Below are positions 10,858-20,265 of a stretch of 42,323 nt of DNA, one piece after another. A program made the position numbers and the translations under genes. Every line of letters starts with the position of its first letter. The first letter of the stretch is position 1. Below the pieces are notes generated by a model, which ran no database searches, was not told where the DNA came from, and saw only the letters and a list, made by a program, of their open reading frames with translations. The stretch comes from Clostridia bacterium. Lineage in GTDB: Bacteria > Bacillota > Clostridia > Oscillospirales > Acutalibacteraceae. The stretch spans positions 1 to 42,323 of the forward strand of contig JALENG010000007.1 in NCBI GenBank assembly GCA_022767925.1, written 5' to 3'.

Positions 10858-11403
10858 ATGACCAACACCACGCTGTGCTACCTGGAAAAGGACGGCTGCT
10901 ACCTGATGCTGCACCGGGTGAAGAAAAAACAGGACCTGAACGCCGGCAAGTGGATCGGTATCGGCGGCCACATGGAAGAGGGGGAGAGCCCGGAGGACTG
11001 CATCCGCCGGGAAGCCCGGGAGGAAACCGGCCTGTTTTTGCAGGAGCTGACGCCCCGGGGGCTGGTCACCTTTGTCTCGGATCAGAGCGAAACCGAGTGG
11101 ATGCACCTGTTCACCTGCCGCCATTTCTCAGGGAAGATGACCGATTGCAGTGAGGGCGTGCTGCGGTGGATCCCCATTGGGCAGGTTTTGGATCTGCCGC
11201 TGTGGGAGGGGGATCGGATTTTCCTCTCCTATCTGAGGGAAGAGCGGCCGTATTTCTCGCTGAAACTGTGCTACCGGGGAGAGCATCTATGGCAAGCGGC
11301 CCTAAACGGGCAGCCCCTGCCGCTTATCCTTCCGGCGAAAAATGCCGAAAAAGGGGAAATCCCCAAAAATTCCCCCGCTACCGGGGATAAGGAACCCATC
11401 TGA
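10858..11403 (+). CDS. NUDIX hydrolase (8-oxo-dGTP diphosphatase-like)
   Basis: GKWIGIGGHMEEGESPEDCIRREAREETGL Nudix box; ATG just after the preceding stop. Confidence 0.92.
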   Translation: MTNTTLCYLEKDGCYLMLHRVKKKQDLNAGKWIGIGGHMEEGESPEDCIRREAREETGLFLQELTPRGLVTFVSDQSETEWMHLFTCRHFSGKMTDCSEGVLRWIPIGQVLDLPLWEGDRIFLSYLREERPYFSLKLCYRGEHLWQAALNGQPLPLILPAKNAEKGEIPKNSPATGDKEPI

Positions 11404-11431
11404 AACTAAAAAGAACGGAGAAGACTCTTTT

Positions 11432-13537
11432 ATGAGCATTTATCTCATCGACTATGAGAATACCGGCATCAGTGGTCTGACCGGTATCGAGACCCTGAAA
11501 AAAAGCGACCGGGTTTACCTGTTTTACGGGGTGTACACCGGTTCGATCACCTTTGACACGCACATCGCTTTGAACAACACCAAGGCGAAAATCAAATACC
11601 TGAAGATCGACAAATCGGCCAAGAATTATCTGGATTTCCAGCTGGCTACCATGAGCGGTTATTTAATCGCCAAGAACAAGGATACCGATTTTGTCATCGT
11701 CAGCCGGGATAACGGCTTTAACAGCGTGGTGGATTTTTGGAATCAATACGATTTCGGGAAAAAGGCCATCACCGTGCGGCGGCAGATCGCCATTGCTCCC
11801 ACGGAGGAGATGCTGGCCCAGATTGAGCAGCAGCAGCTGGCCGCTGCCGCCGGAAGCCGGCCCCCCCGCCGCGGGCGCAGTGGTTTCCGCCCCCGCCGCG
11901 GGGAATCCTCCCGTCCCGTCAGAGAGACGGCCCCGGGGGAGGCATCCCCGGATAGCCGCTCCAAAGACAGTGTTCCCAAAGAAAGCGCCCCCGCCGCACA
12001 GCCGGAAGGCCGCCGGGAAAATAGCCGTCCTGCGAACCTCCGCTATGACCGTGCCCCCAAAAGGGAAGAAAAAAGAGCGCCGGCTCTCCCTGTGAAGGAG
12101 GAAACCGCACTGCCGCAGAACTCTTCCCCCGCCGCCGGTAAGGCGGAAACGGAGGGAGAACCGGCTGCCCCCACCGGAGCTCCGGTTTCCCGGGAATCCC
12201 TGATTTCCAAGGAAATCTCCGTTTCCAAGGAACCTACTGTTTCTGCGGGAACAACCCCTTCTGCAGAAACAGCGGTGTCTGCACCCAAAGCTCCGGCTAT
12301 ACCCGCCAAAGAGCTCGCCCCTGCGGCTGCCCCCAGTACGGAGGAAATTCCCGCCGCCTATACCCGCATTGGACCAGTCCCAGTCTCCGCACCGAAAATG
12401 GAGCCGGAAAAACCGGTGAAACCTGCCGAACCCAAAGCGCATGACAGCGCCTTTGCCTATGCCCGGCTGACGCCCCTGGCCAAAACTCCGGCGTCCTCTT
12501 CGCCTGCACCGGAAGCCGCCGCACCGGCCGTGGAAAAACCGGAAGAGCCCGCTCCGGCCCCGGTACAGACGGAAGCCTCGGAGAATGGGGCCCCCGCCAA
12601 AGCGGCAGAGGAAAAACTGACCACCGCCCTTGAGCAGGATCAGCCCCCTGTCCCCGCAGCCAACACCAAAGAGGAACTCTCCCCGGTAACGGCTGAGACC
12701 ACCGCAAACGAAAAGCCGGAGAGCCGGACAAAGCCTGTGTCTTCCCGCCGTCCCGCCAAGAAACCGGCCCCCAAAACCGAGAAAAAGGCCGAACCAACAC
12801 CCGAGCCAAAGCCCGAGCTAAAGCCCGAAGAGAACGCTCCCAAGGCGGAAGCGGCACCTTCCCCGGCAGCCAGTGAGCCCGCCGGGAATGAAAAATCGGA
12901 GAACGGGACAAAACCCGCTCCCTCCCGCCGTCCCGCCAAGAAACCGGCCCCAAAAACCGAGAAAAAGGCCGAACCAACGCCCGAGCAAAAGCCTGAAGAG
13001 AGCGCTCCCAAGGCGGAAGCGGCATCTTCCCCGGCAGCCAGCGAGCCCGCCGGGAATGAAAAACCGGAGAACGGGACAAAATCCGCTCCCTCCCGCCGCC
13101 GTCCCGCCAAGAAACCGGCCCCTAAAGCGGAGAAAAAGGCCGAAGCCGCCATCAAAGCGGAAGCGGCACTCTCTCCGGCAATGAACGAGCCCGCCGTGAA
13201 CGAAAAGCCGGAGAACGGAACAAAGCCCGCGCCGCAGAAGGCTCCTCAAAAAGTCCCGGCGGCCCGGCCGGAGGAAAAAGCCGCCGGTAAAAAGGAACTG
13301 CCCAAGCTGACCGAGCACTACAAAAAGCAGATTCGGGACCAGATCCGGGATCAGGGGCTGCGCTCCGGCGCTTACAACGAGATTTACCGCGCCATCCTGA
13401 AAAGCCGCGATCTGCCGGGCGTGCGCGGCGAAATGCGCCGCCTGTTCGGCGAGGAGAAGGGCGAGACCCTGTACGCAAAAATCGAAAACGTGTGCAGGGA
13501 ATACCTCACTCGGGATACGGAAACTTCTGCTGACTAA
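11432..13537 (+). CDS. PIN/NYN-like nuclease domain + about 450-aa low-complexity P/A/K/E linker + conserved-looking C-terminal helical domain
   Basis: MSIYLIDYENTGISGLTGIE...DTDFVIVSRDNGFNSVV (N-terminal PIN-like acidic motifs); C-terminus HYKKQIRDQIRDQGLRSGAYNEIYRAILKSRDLPGVRGEMRRLFGEEKGETLYAKIENV. Confidence 0.8.
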   Translation: MSIYLIDYENTGISGLTGIETLKKSDRVYLFYGVYTGSITFDTHIALNNTKAKIKYLKIDKSAKNYLDFQLATMSGYLIAKNKDTDFVIVSRDNGFNSVVDFWNQYDFGKKAITVRRQIAIAPTEEMLAQIEQQQLAAAAGSRPPRRGRSGFRPRRGESSRPVRETAPGEASPDSRSKDSVPKESAPAAQPEGRRENSRPANLRYDRAPKREEKRAPALPVKEETALPQNSSPAAGKAETEGEPAAPTGAPVSRESLISKEISVSKEPTVSAGTTPSAETAVSAPKAPAIPAKELAPAAAPSTEEIPAAYTRIGPVPVSAPKMEPEKPVKPAEPKAHDSAFAYARLTPLAKTPASSSPAPEAAAPAVEKPEEPAPAPVQTEASENGAPAKAAEEKLTTALEQDQPPVPAANTKEELSPVTAETTANEKPESRTKPVSSRRPAKKPAPKTEKKAEPTPEPKPELKPEENAPKAEAAPSPAASEPAGNEKSENGTKPAPSRRPAKKPAPKTEKKAEPTPEQKPEESAPKAEAASSPAASEPAGNEKPENGTKSAPSRRRPAKKPAPKAEKKAEAAIKAEAALSPAMNEPAVNEKPENGTKPAPQKAPQKVPAARPEEKAAGKKELPKLTEHYKKQIRDQIRDQGLRSGAYNEIYRAILKSRDLPGVRGEMRRLFGEEKGETLYAKIENVCREYLTRDTETSAD
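12740..13234 (+). repeat. Three imperfect in-frame coding repeats ([SP]SRRPAKKPAPKTEKKAE...NEKxENGTKxA), spaced 180 and 168 nt
   Basis: Near-identical copies start at 12740, 12920 and 13088. Confidence 0.9.
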
Positions 13538-13569
13538 AAGAATCCGGCGGAAATCGGAAAAACGCACAG

Positions 13570-13612
13570 AAAAAGGGCGGGCCCGCCTGAAAAAGCGGAC
13601 CCGCCCTTTTTT
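13570..13612. terminator. Bidirectional intrinsic terminator between convergent genes
   Basis: AAAAAGGGCGGGCCCGC-CTGAAAAA-GCGGACCCGCCCTTTTTT. Confidence 0.85.
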
Positions 13613-13626
13613 CCTGCCCGGAAGCA

Positions 13627-14757
13627 TCAGCTTTTCGCAAAGTGACTTTCCAGAAAGGCCAATAATTTCTCGTTTGCATCGCCGGGGATGTATTTCTCCT
13701 GATTCTCCCGCATCCGGTGGGCGGCATCACGATCCTGCAGCAGATGGATCCCCGCCCGGCACTGTTCTTCCGGTTCTTTGGCGCTGACGGACATCCCGCG
13801 GGAAGCAAAGAACGCCGCATTGGCGTTTTCACACCCGGGGATCGGCGCCGTATGCACCAGGGGGGTACGGCTGACAGCCACCTCCGTGGTGGTAAGGCCG
13901 CCGGGCTTGGTAAAGACCACATCGGCGCTGTGCAGCAACAGGGGTACCTGCTGGGTATAGCCGAGGATATGTACGCGCTCGTTCTCTTTAAACCGGCGCC
14001 GCAGCCGCTTTTCCTGTTTTTTGTTGCTGCCGCACACCACACACATTTCAGCATCCACTCCGCTTTGCAGCAGCTCCTCCACCAACTGGCGGCTGCTGCC
14101 AAAGCCCATGCTGCCCGACATAATCAAAAGCAGCGGCTTCTCCGGCTCCAGCCCGGGCAGTAATCCCGCGGCCAGCCGCTGGCGCGCCTGCAATTTTTCC
14201 TCCCGCTGTTTTACCTTCGGAGAGACAGGAATGCCAAAAGGCAGGAAGGTCTGTGGATTCATTCCCCGCTGCACAAACTCCGGTGCCAAATCCCCATGGG
14301 GCAGCACATAGTAGTCCACATCCGTCTCCTCCCAGAAAGGGATACAGGTATAGTCCGTGCCGATGGCAATCGTCGGAATGGACAGCTGCCCGCGGTGTTT
14401 CAGGCAGGTCAGCTGCTCGGCAGGGAACAGATGCGTCATCAGAATCACATCGCAGGGATTTGCCTGCAGATACTGATACAGCCGGTCGGCGTGCAGGCTG
14501 TTGGCCGCATAGACCGGTGACCGGCGGCCGGCACGGGTAATTTTTCCGCCCGCCCAGTAGCAGAACCGAAACAGAAAACTCAGCTTGGTGGAAAACAGAT
14601 ACGCTTTCGAGACACGGCCCGACAGCTTCTGGCTTCCGATGGAGAACAGGTCCAGAAAGGTGCAGTCGTGGCCCGCATCCACCAGCGTATCCCGAATGGC
14701 GATGGCCGCACTGTTGTGCCCGCCGCCCGTATTGCAGGAAAGAATCAGAATTTTCAC
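13627..14757 (-). CDS. MGDG synthase / diacylglycerol glucosyltransferase-family glycosyltransferase
   Basis: MKILILSCNTGGGHNSAA, VFTKPGGLTTTEV acceptor/UDP-sugar motif; GTG start. Confidence 0.9.
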   Translation of the reverse strand: MKILILSCNTGGGHNSAAIAIRDTLVDAGHDCTFLDLFSIGSQKLSGRVSKAYLFSTKLSFLFRFCYWAGGKITRAGRRSPVYAANSLHADRLYQYLQANPCDVILMTHLFPAEQLTCLKHRGQLSIPTIAIGTDYTCIPFWEETDVDYYVLPHGDLAPEFVQRGMNPQTFLPFGIPVSPKVKQREEKLQARQRLAAGLLPGLEPEKPLLLIMSGSMGFGSSRQLVEELLQSGVDAEMCVVCGSNKKQEKRLRRRFKENERVHILGYTQQVPLLLHSADVVFTKPGGLTTTEVAVSRTPLVHTAPIPGCENANAAFFASRGMSVSAKEPEEQCRAGIHLLQDRDAAHRMRENQEKYIPGDANEKLLAFLESHFAKS

Positions 14758-14759
14758 AG

Positions 14760-15407
14760 TTAATCTCCTTTATAATTGCGATGCCACAGATGGCCCCGTT
14801 CCATCGGCGTCCGGCGGAACAAAAGCACCTGGCAACGGCTTTTCATGGCCTCGCGGATGTGGCGGCCGCAGACAATCACCGCCACCAGGAAGCTGCCCCA
14901 CACCATGGGCCGACAGCGCACCCACAGCAAATGGTTGAGGAAAAAGCACAGATAGGTCATGCAGGTACGCATACTGTTCGGGCGAATCTCAAGAATCAGA
15001 GAGAAGAATAAGTACCAGGCCGCCAGCACCCACACGCATGGCACATAGGGGCACACCGCCAGCAGCACCCCAAAGGAAACAGCGATGGATTTTCCCCCAT
15101 GAAAGCCCCGAAACGGCGAAAAGGCGTGGCCTGCCACCGGTGCTGCCAGAACCAGGCAGAAGAGAGGGTCATCCAGCCGCACCGTCTGCAGCGACAGCGT
15201 CACCGGCAGAATTCCCTTTCCCAGGTCGCACAGAAGACACAGTGTCCCCACCGGGATCCCGGCGTGTTTCATGGCATTGGATACCCCCGGATTGTGGTCC
15301 TGTGCCATGGCGCAGATATCCACCCCGCACAGCCATTTCGGCAGCCAGGCGCTGAACATCAGACTGCCGGACAGAAATCCGATTCCTATCCAAATAAGGA
15401 TATTCAT
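14760..15407 (-). CDS. plsY: PlsY-like acyl-phosphate:glycerol-3-phosphate acyltransferase
   Basis: AQDHNPGVSNAMKHAG, CDLGKGILPV, GHAFSPFRGFHGGKSIAVSFG motifs; multi-TM; tightly linked to the glycosyltransferase. Confidence 0.8.
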   Translation of the reverse strand: MNILIWIGIGFLSGSLMFSAWLPKWLCGVDICAMAQDHNPGVSNAMKHAGIPVGTLCLLCDLGKGILPVTLSLQTVRLDDPLFCLVLAAPVAGHAFSPFRGFHGGKSIAVSFGVLLAVCPYVPCVWVLAAWYLFFSLILEIRPNSMRTCMTYLCFFLNHLLWVRCRPMVWGSFLVAVIVCGRHIREAMKSRCQVLLFRRTPMERGHLWHRNYKGD

Positions 15408-15695
15408 GATTTTGCTCCTTTTTTCCTCCCTTTCTGGGGGGAGGCTTTAAACATTCCACCTGATCTTTTTCGTACCAGTATATCAAAATAGTATATTCCG
15501 TCTTTGCCTTCTTGTCAAAGGGCAATTCACGGATTTTGTCACAAAAGGACGTTTCCTCTTTTCCCCTGTTTACAAACCGGAGGGATGCTGATAGAATGGA
15601 GAGACAAGGTTTTTTCCACCAAGAAAGAAAAAACGGTGGAAAACATTCGCTTTACTCCGAGCTGTGAACTCGAACGGTGTGAAAAGGAGGACCCT

Positions 15696-16946
15696 ATGCT
15701 GGACTGGACCCGGCTGGACAATGCGGCCAAAATTTTCCCATCTGCCCCGCGCCGGGGGGATACACAGGTATTCCGTTTTTCCTGTGAGCTGACCACCCCG
15801 GTGATTCCGGCCCTGCTGCAGCGGGCGGCCGAGGACACGCTGGCCCGTTTTCCCACCTACCGCTATGGTCTGCGCCGCGGCTTTTTCTGGTACTATCTGG
15901 AGGAAACCCGCCTGCGCCCCGTCGTACGGGAGGAAAAAGGGACCATCTGTGCGCCCCTGTACCAAAAACGGCGGCCTGGGCTTCTGTTTTCCGTCAGCTA
16001 TTATGGGTGCCGGATCAATCTGGAGCTGTTCCACGTGCTGGCCGACGGAACCGGCGGGCTTCGCTTTTTGCAGGCGCTGGTACTGCGCTATCTGGCCTTA
16101 AAGGAAAAAAAGGAGTTTGCCCCCGGGGATTACGATGCCTCTTTCGCCCAACAGGAGGAGGACAGCTTTTCCCAGTACTACGGATTGAAGAGCCGGGAAA
16201 AAACCGAACCACAGCCCCGCGCCGTCAAACTGCGGGGAAAACGGCTGCCCCACAGCCAGCTGCAGCTGATTCTGGGTCGCTGTTCGGCTTCGGCCGTCTC
16301 CGCCCTGGCAAAGGAAAACGGCGGCACGGTGGGAGCTTTCCTGTGTGCGGCGCTGATCGAGGCTGTTCTGGCGGAAGTTCCGGTGCGGGATCGGAAACGC
16401 CCCGTCAGCATCTGTGTGCCGGTCAACCTGCGGCGGTATTTCCCGTCCGGCTCGGCACGCAATTTCTTCTATAATATCCATGTCCACGGCGATTTCTCCG
16501 GGATGCCCTTTTTCCGGCGGGTCCTTCTCTGCCAGCAGCAGATGAAAGAGCGCATTACCCCGGAAAAGCTGACCGCCGGGATGAACGGCTTTGGAAAAGT
16601 TGAGCGCAACCCCCTGATCCGCCTGGTCCCGCTGGGAATCAAGGACCGGGTGCTCCACCTGGCCTTCGACGCCGAATCCAAAAAGGATACCGCCGGGCTG
16701 TCCAACATTGGCCGCATTACCATGCCGCCGCAGGCCTGCCCGTTTGTGCGCGGGTTTGATTTCTGCGCTGCCACCGACTCGCTGCAGGTGTGCGTAGCCA
16801 GCTTTGAGGACACGATGAGCATTAGCTTTCTCTCTCCCTTCCGGGAAACGGAGATTCCCCGGCGCTTTTTCCGCCGGCTGTGTGAAAACGGGGTGGAGGT
16901 GTGTATCGAAAGCAATACGATTTGGGAAGGAGGGAAAACACCGTGA
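15696..16946 (+). CDS. Alcohol acetyltransferase-like / condensation-fold acyltransferase
   Basis: MLDWTRLDNAAKIFPSAPRRGDTQVFRFSCELT...; NLELFHVLADGTGGLRFLQAL resembles the HxxxDG active site of BAHD/condensation-type acyltransferases. Confidence 0.75.
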   Translation: MLDWTRLDNAAKIFPSAPRRGDTQVFRFSCELTTPVIPALLQRAAEDTLARFPTYRYGLRRGFFWYYLEETRLRPVVREEKGTICAPLYQKRRPGLLFSVSYYGCRINLELFHVLADGTGGLRFLQALVLRYLALKEKKEFAPGDYDASFAQQEEDSFSQYYGLKSREKTEPQPRAVKLRGKRLPHSQLQLILGRCSASAVSALAKENGGTVGAFLCAALIEAVLAEVPVRDRKRPVSICVPVNLRRYFPSGSARNFFYNIHVHGDFSGMPFFRRVLLCQQQMKERITPEKLTAGMNGFGKVERNPLIRLVPLGIKDRVLHLAFDAESKKDTAGLSNIGRITMPPQACPFVRGFDFCAATDSLQVCVASFEDTMSISFLSPFRETEIPRRFFRRLCENGVEVCIESNTIWEGGKTP

Positions 16947-17605
16947 CGGTCTGTCCAAAATGCAGGGTGCAGGTGCGCGGGGGACAAAAGCTGTGCCCTC
17001 TGTGCCAGAGCCCACTGCCCCACAGCCAAAAGGAGCCGCCCCTGTATCCGCCGCCCGCTTTCCGGCGCCGCCGGCGGATTTTTGCCCTGAAGCTAATGCT
17101 GTTTTTCACCCTGCTGTTCGCAGCGGCGGCGGTGGTAGTCAACCGGCAGCTGCCCCAAAGCGGGAACTGGGACCGGCTGGTGCTGCTGGGAATGCTCTCC
17201 CTATGGCTTCTCACCGGGGTGGTTTTATGGGAGCGGCACCGCCTTCCCCGGCTGTTCTGTCTCGCGTTTCCCACGGCGGCCGGGCTGTGCTGTTTGTGGG
17301 ACGGGGTGACCGGGTGGAATGGATGGGGCCTATCCTATGCGGTACCCTGCGCGGCGGGCGGTACGGTACTACTGATCGGTCTGATGGCCCTGCTGTTGCG
17401 CATGCCGCCGGAATTATACCTGTTCCCCCTGCTGGTGGGGGCGATGTACGGCCTGGTTCCCCTGGTGCTTTTGCTGCAGGACCGGGTGCAGCCGGCATTG
17501 CCCACCTATATCTGCCTGGGGCTGAGCGCCGCCGCTCTTTTTTATCTTCTGCTGTTCCGCCCGCGGGAGCTGGGGCGGGAGCTTCACAAGCGGTTTTTGC
17601 TGTAA
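16943..17605 (+). CDS. Zinc-ribbon multi-TM protein (DUF6320-like)
   Basis: VTVCPKCRVQVRGGQKLCPLCQSPLP then several TM helices; GTGA overlap with the upstream stop suggests translational coupling. Confidence 0.7.
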   Translation: MTVCPKCRVQVRGGQKLCPLCQSPLPHSQKEPPLYPPPAFRRRRRIFALKLMLFFTLLFAAAAVVVNRQLPQSGNWDRLVLLGMLSLWLLTGVVLWERHRLPRLFCLAFPTAAGLCCLWDGVTGWNGWGLSYAVPCAAGGTVLLIGLMALLLRMPPELYLFPLLVGAMYGLVPLVLLLQDRVQPALPTYICLGLSAAALFYLLLFRPRELGRELHKRFLL

Positions 17606-17647
17606 AAAGCCGCCGCTGTATCATTTTTTCGAATGAGGAGTTGTTTT

Positions 17648-19063
17648 ATGAAAATCCCAAACAAGTGGGTAGGAGACCGCGCTTTCTATTTCAGTATGCT
17701 GCATCTGGCCATTCCGCTGATTATTCAGCAGGCCGTCAGCAGTTTTGTCAGCCTGCTGGACAACGTAATGGTGGGAGCCCTGGGCACCGAGTCCATCTCC
17801 GGGGTGGCCATTGTCAACCAGCTGGTATTCGTCTATTACCTGACGGTTTTCGGCACACTCAGCGGTGCCTCGATCTTCGGTTCCCAGTTTTTCGGTGTGG
17901 GGGATCACAAGGGCCTGCGGGACACGTTCCGCTTCCGCCTGATCGCCAGCCTGGGGCTGACGGTAGTGGCCATCGTAGTATTCCTCACCGCGGGGGACTC
18001 GCTGACCGCCCTGTTTTTAACCGATGACGGCACCAGCGATGTGGGCCTCACGGCGTCGCTCGCCTCTCAATACATGCAGATCACCCTGTGGGGGCTGGTC
18101 CCCTATGCCATTGCCCAGGTGTACAGCTCGGTAGTGCGCGAAACGGGCGATGCCTTTCAGCCCATGGTCGCCAGCGTGCTGTCCATTCTGGTCAACCTGC
18201 TGTTTAACTATCTGCTGATCTTCGGCAAACTGGGGTTTCCCGCCATGGGGGTGGCCGGTGCCGCATGGGCAACGGTCCTGTCCCGGTATGTGGAGTGCTT
18301 CTATCTGCTCATCGCCACCCACCGCCGCCCGGATAAATACCGCTTTATCCAGGGGGCGCTGCGCAGTCTGCGCATTCCGCTGACGCTGTGCCGTCGCATT
18401 GTGATCACGGGCCTGCCTTTGATGTTGAACGAATGCCTGTGGTCGCTGGGCAGCACCATGATTAACCAGAGCTACAGCACCCGGGGGCTGACGGTGGTGG
18501 CCGCCACCAATATCCAGAGCACGGTGTGGAACCTGTTTACCATTATCATGTTCGCCATGGGCAGTGTGGTCTCGATTATGGTGGGGCAGCGCCTGGGAGC
18601 GGGGGATATCGAAGGTGCCCGTGAGACCGATACCCGGCTGATCACCTTCACCGTGGTGCTGCATATGATCATCGGCACTATTCTGGTGCTGACCGCGCCG
18701 TATATCCCGTATATTTACAATACCACCGACGAAGTGCGTTCCCTGACCAGCACCCTGCTGTATATCTCCGGGGCGGTGCTGCCGGTGACCGCTTTTATGC
18801 ACACCTGCTACTTCACGGTGCGCAGCGGCGGTAAAACGATCATTACCTTCCTGTTTGACTGCGGATTTACCTGGTGCGTAGTGCTGCCGCTGGTGGTGTG
18901 CCTGTGCTCGTTTACCGATCTGCCCATGGCCGTGATCTTCCTGCTGGCCCAGCTCTCCGAGGTGATCAAAGCCGTCATCGGCTTCTGGATGTTGAAAAGC
19001 GGCATCTGGGCCAAAAACCTGATCCACGATCTGGGCGGAAAAGCGGAGGAAAGCACTCTGTAA
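17648..19063 (+). CDS. MATE-family efflux transporter
   Basis: AIPLIIQQAVSSFVSLLDNVMVGALGTESISGVAIVNQL. Confidence 0.95.
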   Translation: MKIPNKWVGDRAFYFSMLHLAIPLIIQQAVSSFVSLLDNVMVGALGTESISGVAIVNQLVFVYYLTVFGTLSGASIFGSQFFGVGDHKGLRDTFRFRLIASLGLTVVAIVVFLTAGDSLTALFLTDDGTSDVGLTASLASQYMQITLWGLVPYAIAQVYSSVVRETGDAFQPMVASVLSILVNLLFNYLLIFGKLGFPAMGVAGAAWATVLSRYVECFYLLIATHRRPDKYRFIQGALRSLRIPLTLCRRIVITGLPLMLNECLWSLGSTMINQSYSTRGLTVVAATNIQSTVWNLFTIIMFAMGSVVSIMVGQRLGAGDIEGARETDTRLITFTVVLHMIIGTILVLTAPYIPYIYNTTDEVRSLTSTLLYISGAVLPVTAFMHTCYFTVRSGGKTIITFLFDCGFTWCVVLPLVVCLCSFTDLPMAVIFLLAQLSEVIKAVIGFWMLKSGIWAKNLIHDLGGKAEESTL

Positions 19064-19110
19064 GTGCGCCGAAGCCATGGTTTCCCCGACCGCAGTCTTT
19101 GTTCCCAGAT

Positions 19111-19152
19111 AAAAAAGGGAGCGCCCGAAGAAAAAATCGGGCGCTCCTTTTA
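19111..19152. terminator. Bidirectional intrinsic terminator between convergent genes
   Basis: AAAAAAGGGAGCGCCCGA-AGAAAAAA-TCGGGCGCTCCTTTTA. Confidence 0.8.
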
Positions 19153-20265
19153 TTATTTCTCTTCTTTCGGGGGAATGGGCATCACATAGCCGCCAAAGGG
19201 GACCACATACACATCCTTGCCCGTAAAATCAATCTGCCGCAGTAGTTCTCCGATATCCGGCGAGCTAATGATGTTCATCTCCCGCACCAGATCCGGCGGC
19301 AGGGTGGAGAGCAGATACACCTTCCCGCGGCGCAGCCACTCGCAGGTGGCATAGAAAATGTACCCGCCGATGGTGAAATCGGCCCGCAGCGCCTCGTCCA
19401 GCCGTCCCCCCTTCAGGGGACGGATCCAGTCAAAATAATCCTTCGCACCGCCGCCGTCCCGGCACTCGGCCAAAAACAGCAGGGTTCCGCCGGGCTTCAT
19501 GGCATTGATGGCGTTCAGCGGGCTTTTGATCGCCTGGTACAGATTGATATCCTTGGGGTAACCGCCGCAGCTGACGATCACCACATCGGCCAGGTGGTCA
19601 ATGGGCACCTCATAACACTGCTGCTGATACCGGCAGCTGGCCTGCCAGGCGGTGCGCCAGTTTCCACAGAACAGGCCGCTGTGCCGGCCACTGGGGGCAA
19701 TGACGATGTTGATCCCGAAAGTGGGGGAGAGGAGTTCGGCCGCCTCGTCCATATCCTCGTGGATGGGATTCAGGGGCAGTTTGCCGCTGCCCACCTTTTC
19801 GTCGGTACACGGCAGAGTGGGACTGAGGGCGCGCTCGTGGTTCCGGCGGATCGTCTGGCGGGAAGAAATACCCGGCAGCACGCTTTTGCGCCCGCCGCCG
19901 AACCCGGCCATCAGATGGTGCACCGTGCCGCCGATCAAAATGACCTTACGCCCCACGGCCAGAGGGTTTCCCTCCACCCGGGTTCCTCGGGAAGTGGTGC
20001 CGATATAGACCAGATCCGGCGCATCGCAGTCGTGGTTGACCACCCGTACCTCCTCATATACCTCCGGGGTGACTAGCCGCTTCATTTCGTCCTCTGTATT
20101 GGGGCGGTGGGTCCCCAGCGCAATAACAATCACCATATTGGCATAGGGCACCCCGCACTCCTCGTGGAGGAACGGAACCAGAAGCCCCACCACCTGATCC
20201 TGGTGCATCCAGGCCCGGGTAATATCGCTGACCACCAGCGTGACAAGGTCATCGGAAGCGATCAA
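19153..20265 (-). CDS. LarA-like (nickel-dependent lactate racemase / DUF2088 family) protein, N-terminally truncated, possibly a pseudogene
   Basis: LVVSDITRAW, GGTVHHLMAGFGGGRKSVLPGISSRQTIRRNH; only a TTG start (20263-20265) lying inside the conserved PPLREL motif, no own RBS. Confidence 0.75.
   Translation of the reverse strand: MIASDDLVTLVVSDITRAWMHQDQVVGLLVPFLHEECGVPYANMVIVIALGTHRPNTEDEMKRLVTPEVYEEVRVVNHDCDAPDLVYIGTTSRGTRVEGNPLAVGRKVILIGGTVHHLMAGFGGGRKSVLPGISSRQTIRRNHERALSPTLPCTDEKVGSGKLPLNPIHEDMDEAAELLSPTFGINIVIAPSGRHSGLFCGNWRTAWQASCRYQQQCYEVPIDHLADVVIVSCGGYPKDINLYQAIKSPLNAINAMKPGGTLLFLAECRDGGGAKDYFDWIRPLKGGRLDEALRADFTIGGYIFYATCEWLRRGKVYLLSTLPPDLVREMNIISSPDIGELLRQIDFTGKDVYVVPFGGYVMPIPPKEEK

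Noticed and set aside
12297-13627. Long antisense ORFs (260 and 269 aa) opposite the repetitive linker gene
   Set aside because: Low-complexity G/R/F-rich translations caused by the GC-rich codon bias of the real plus-strand repeat; no RBS or family motif
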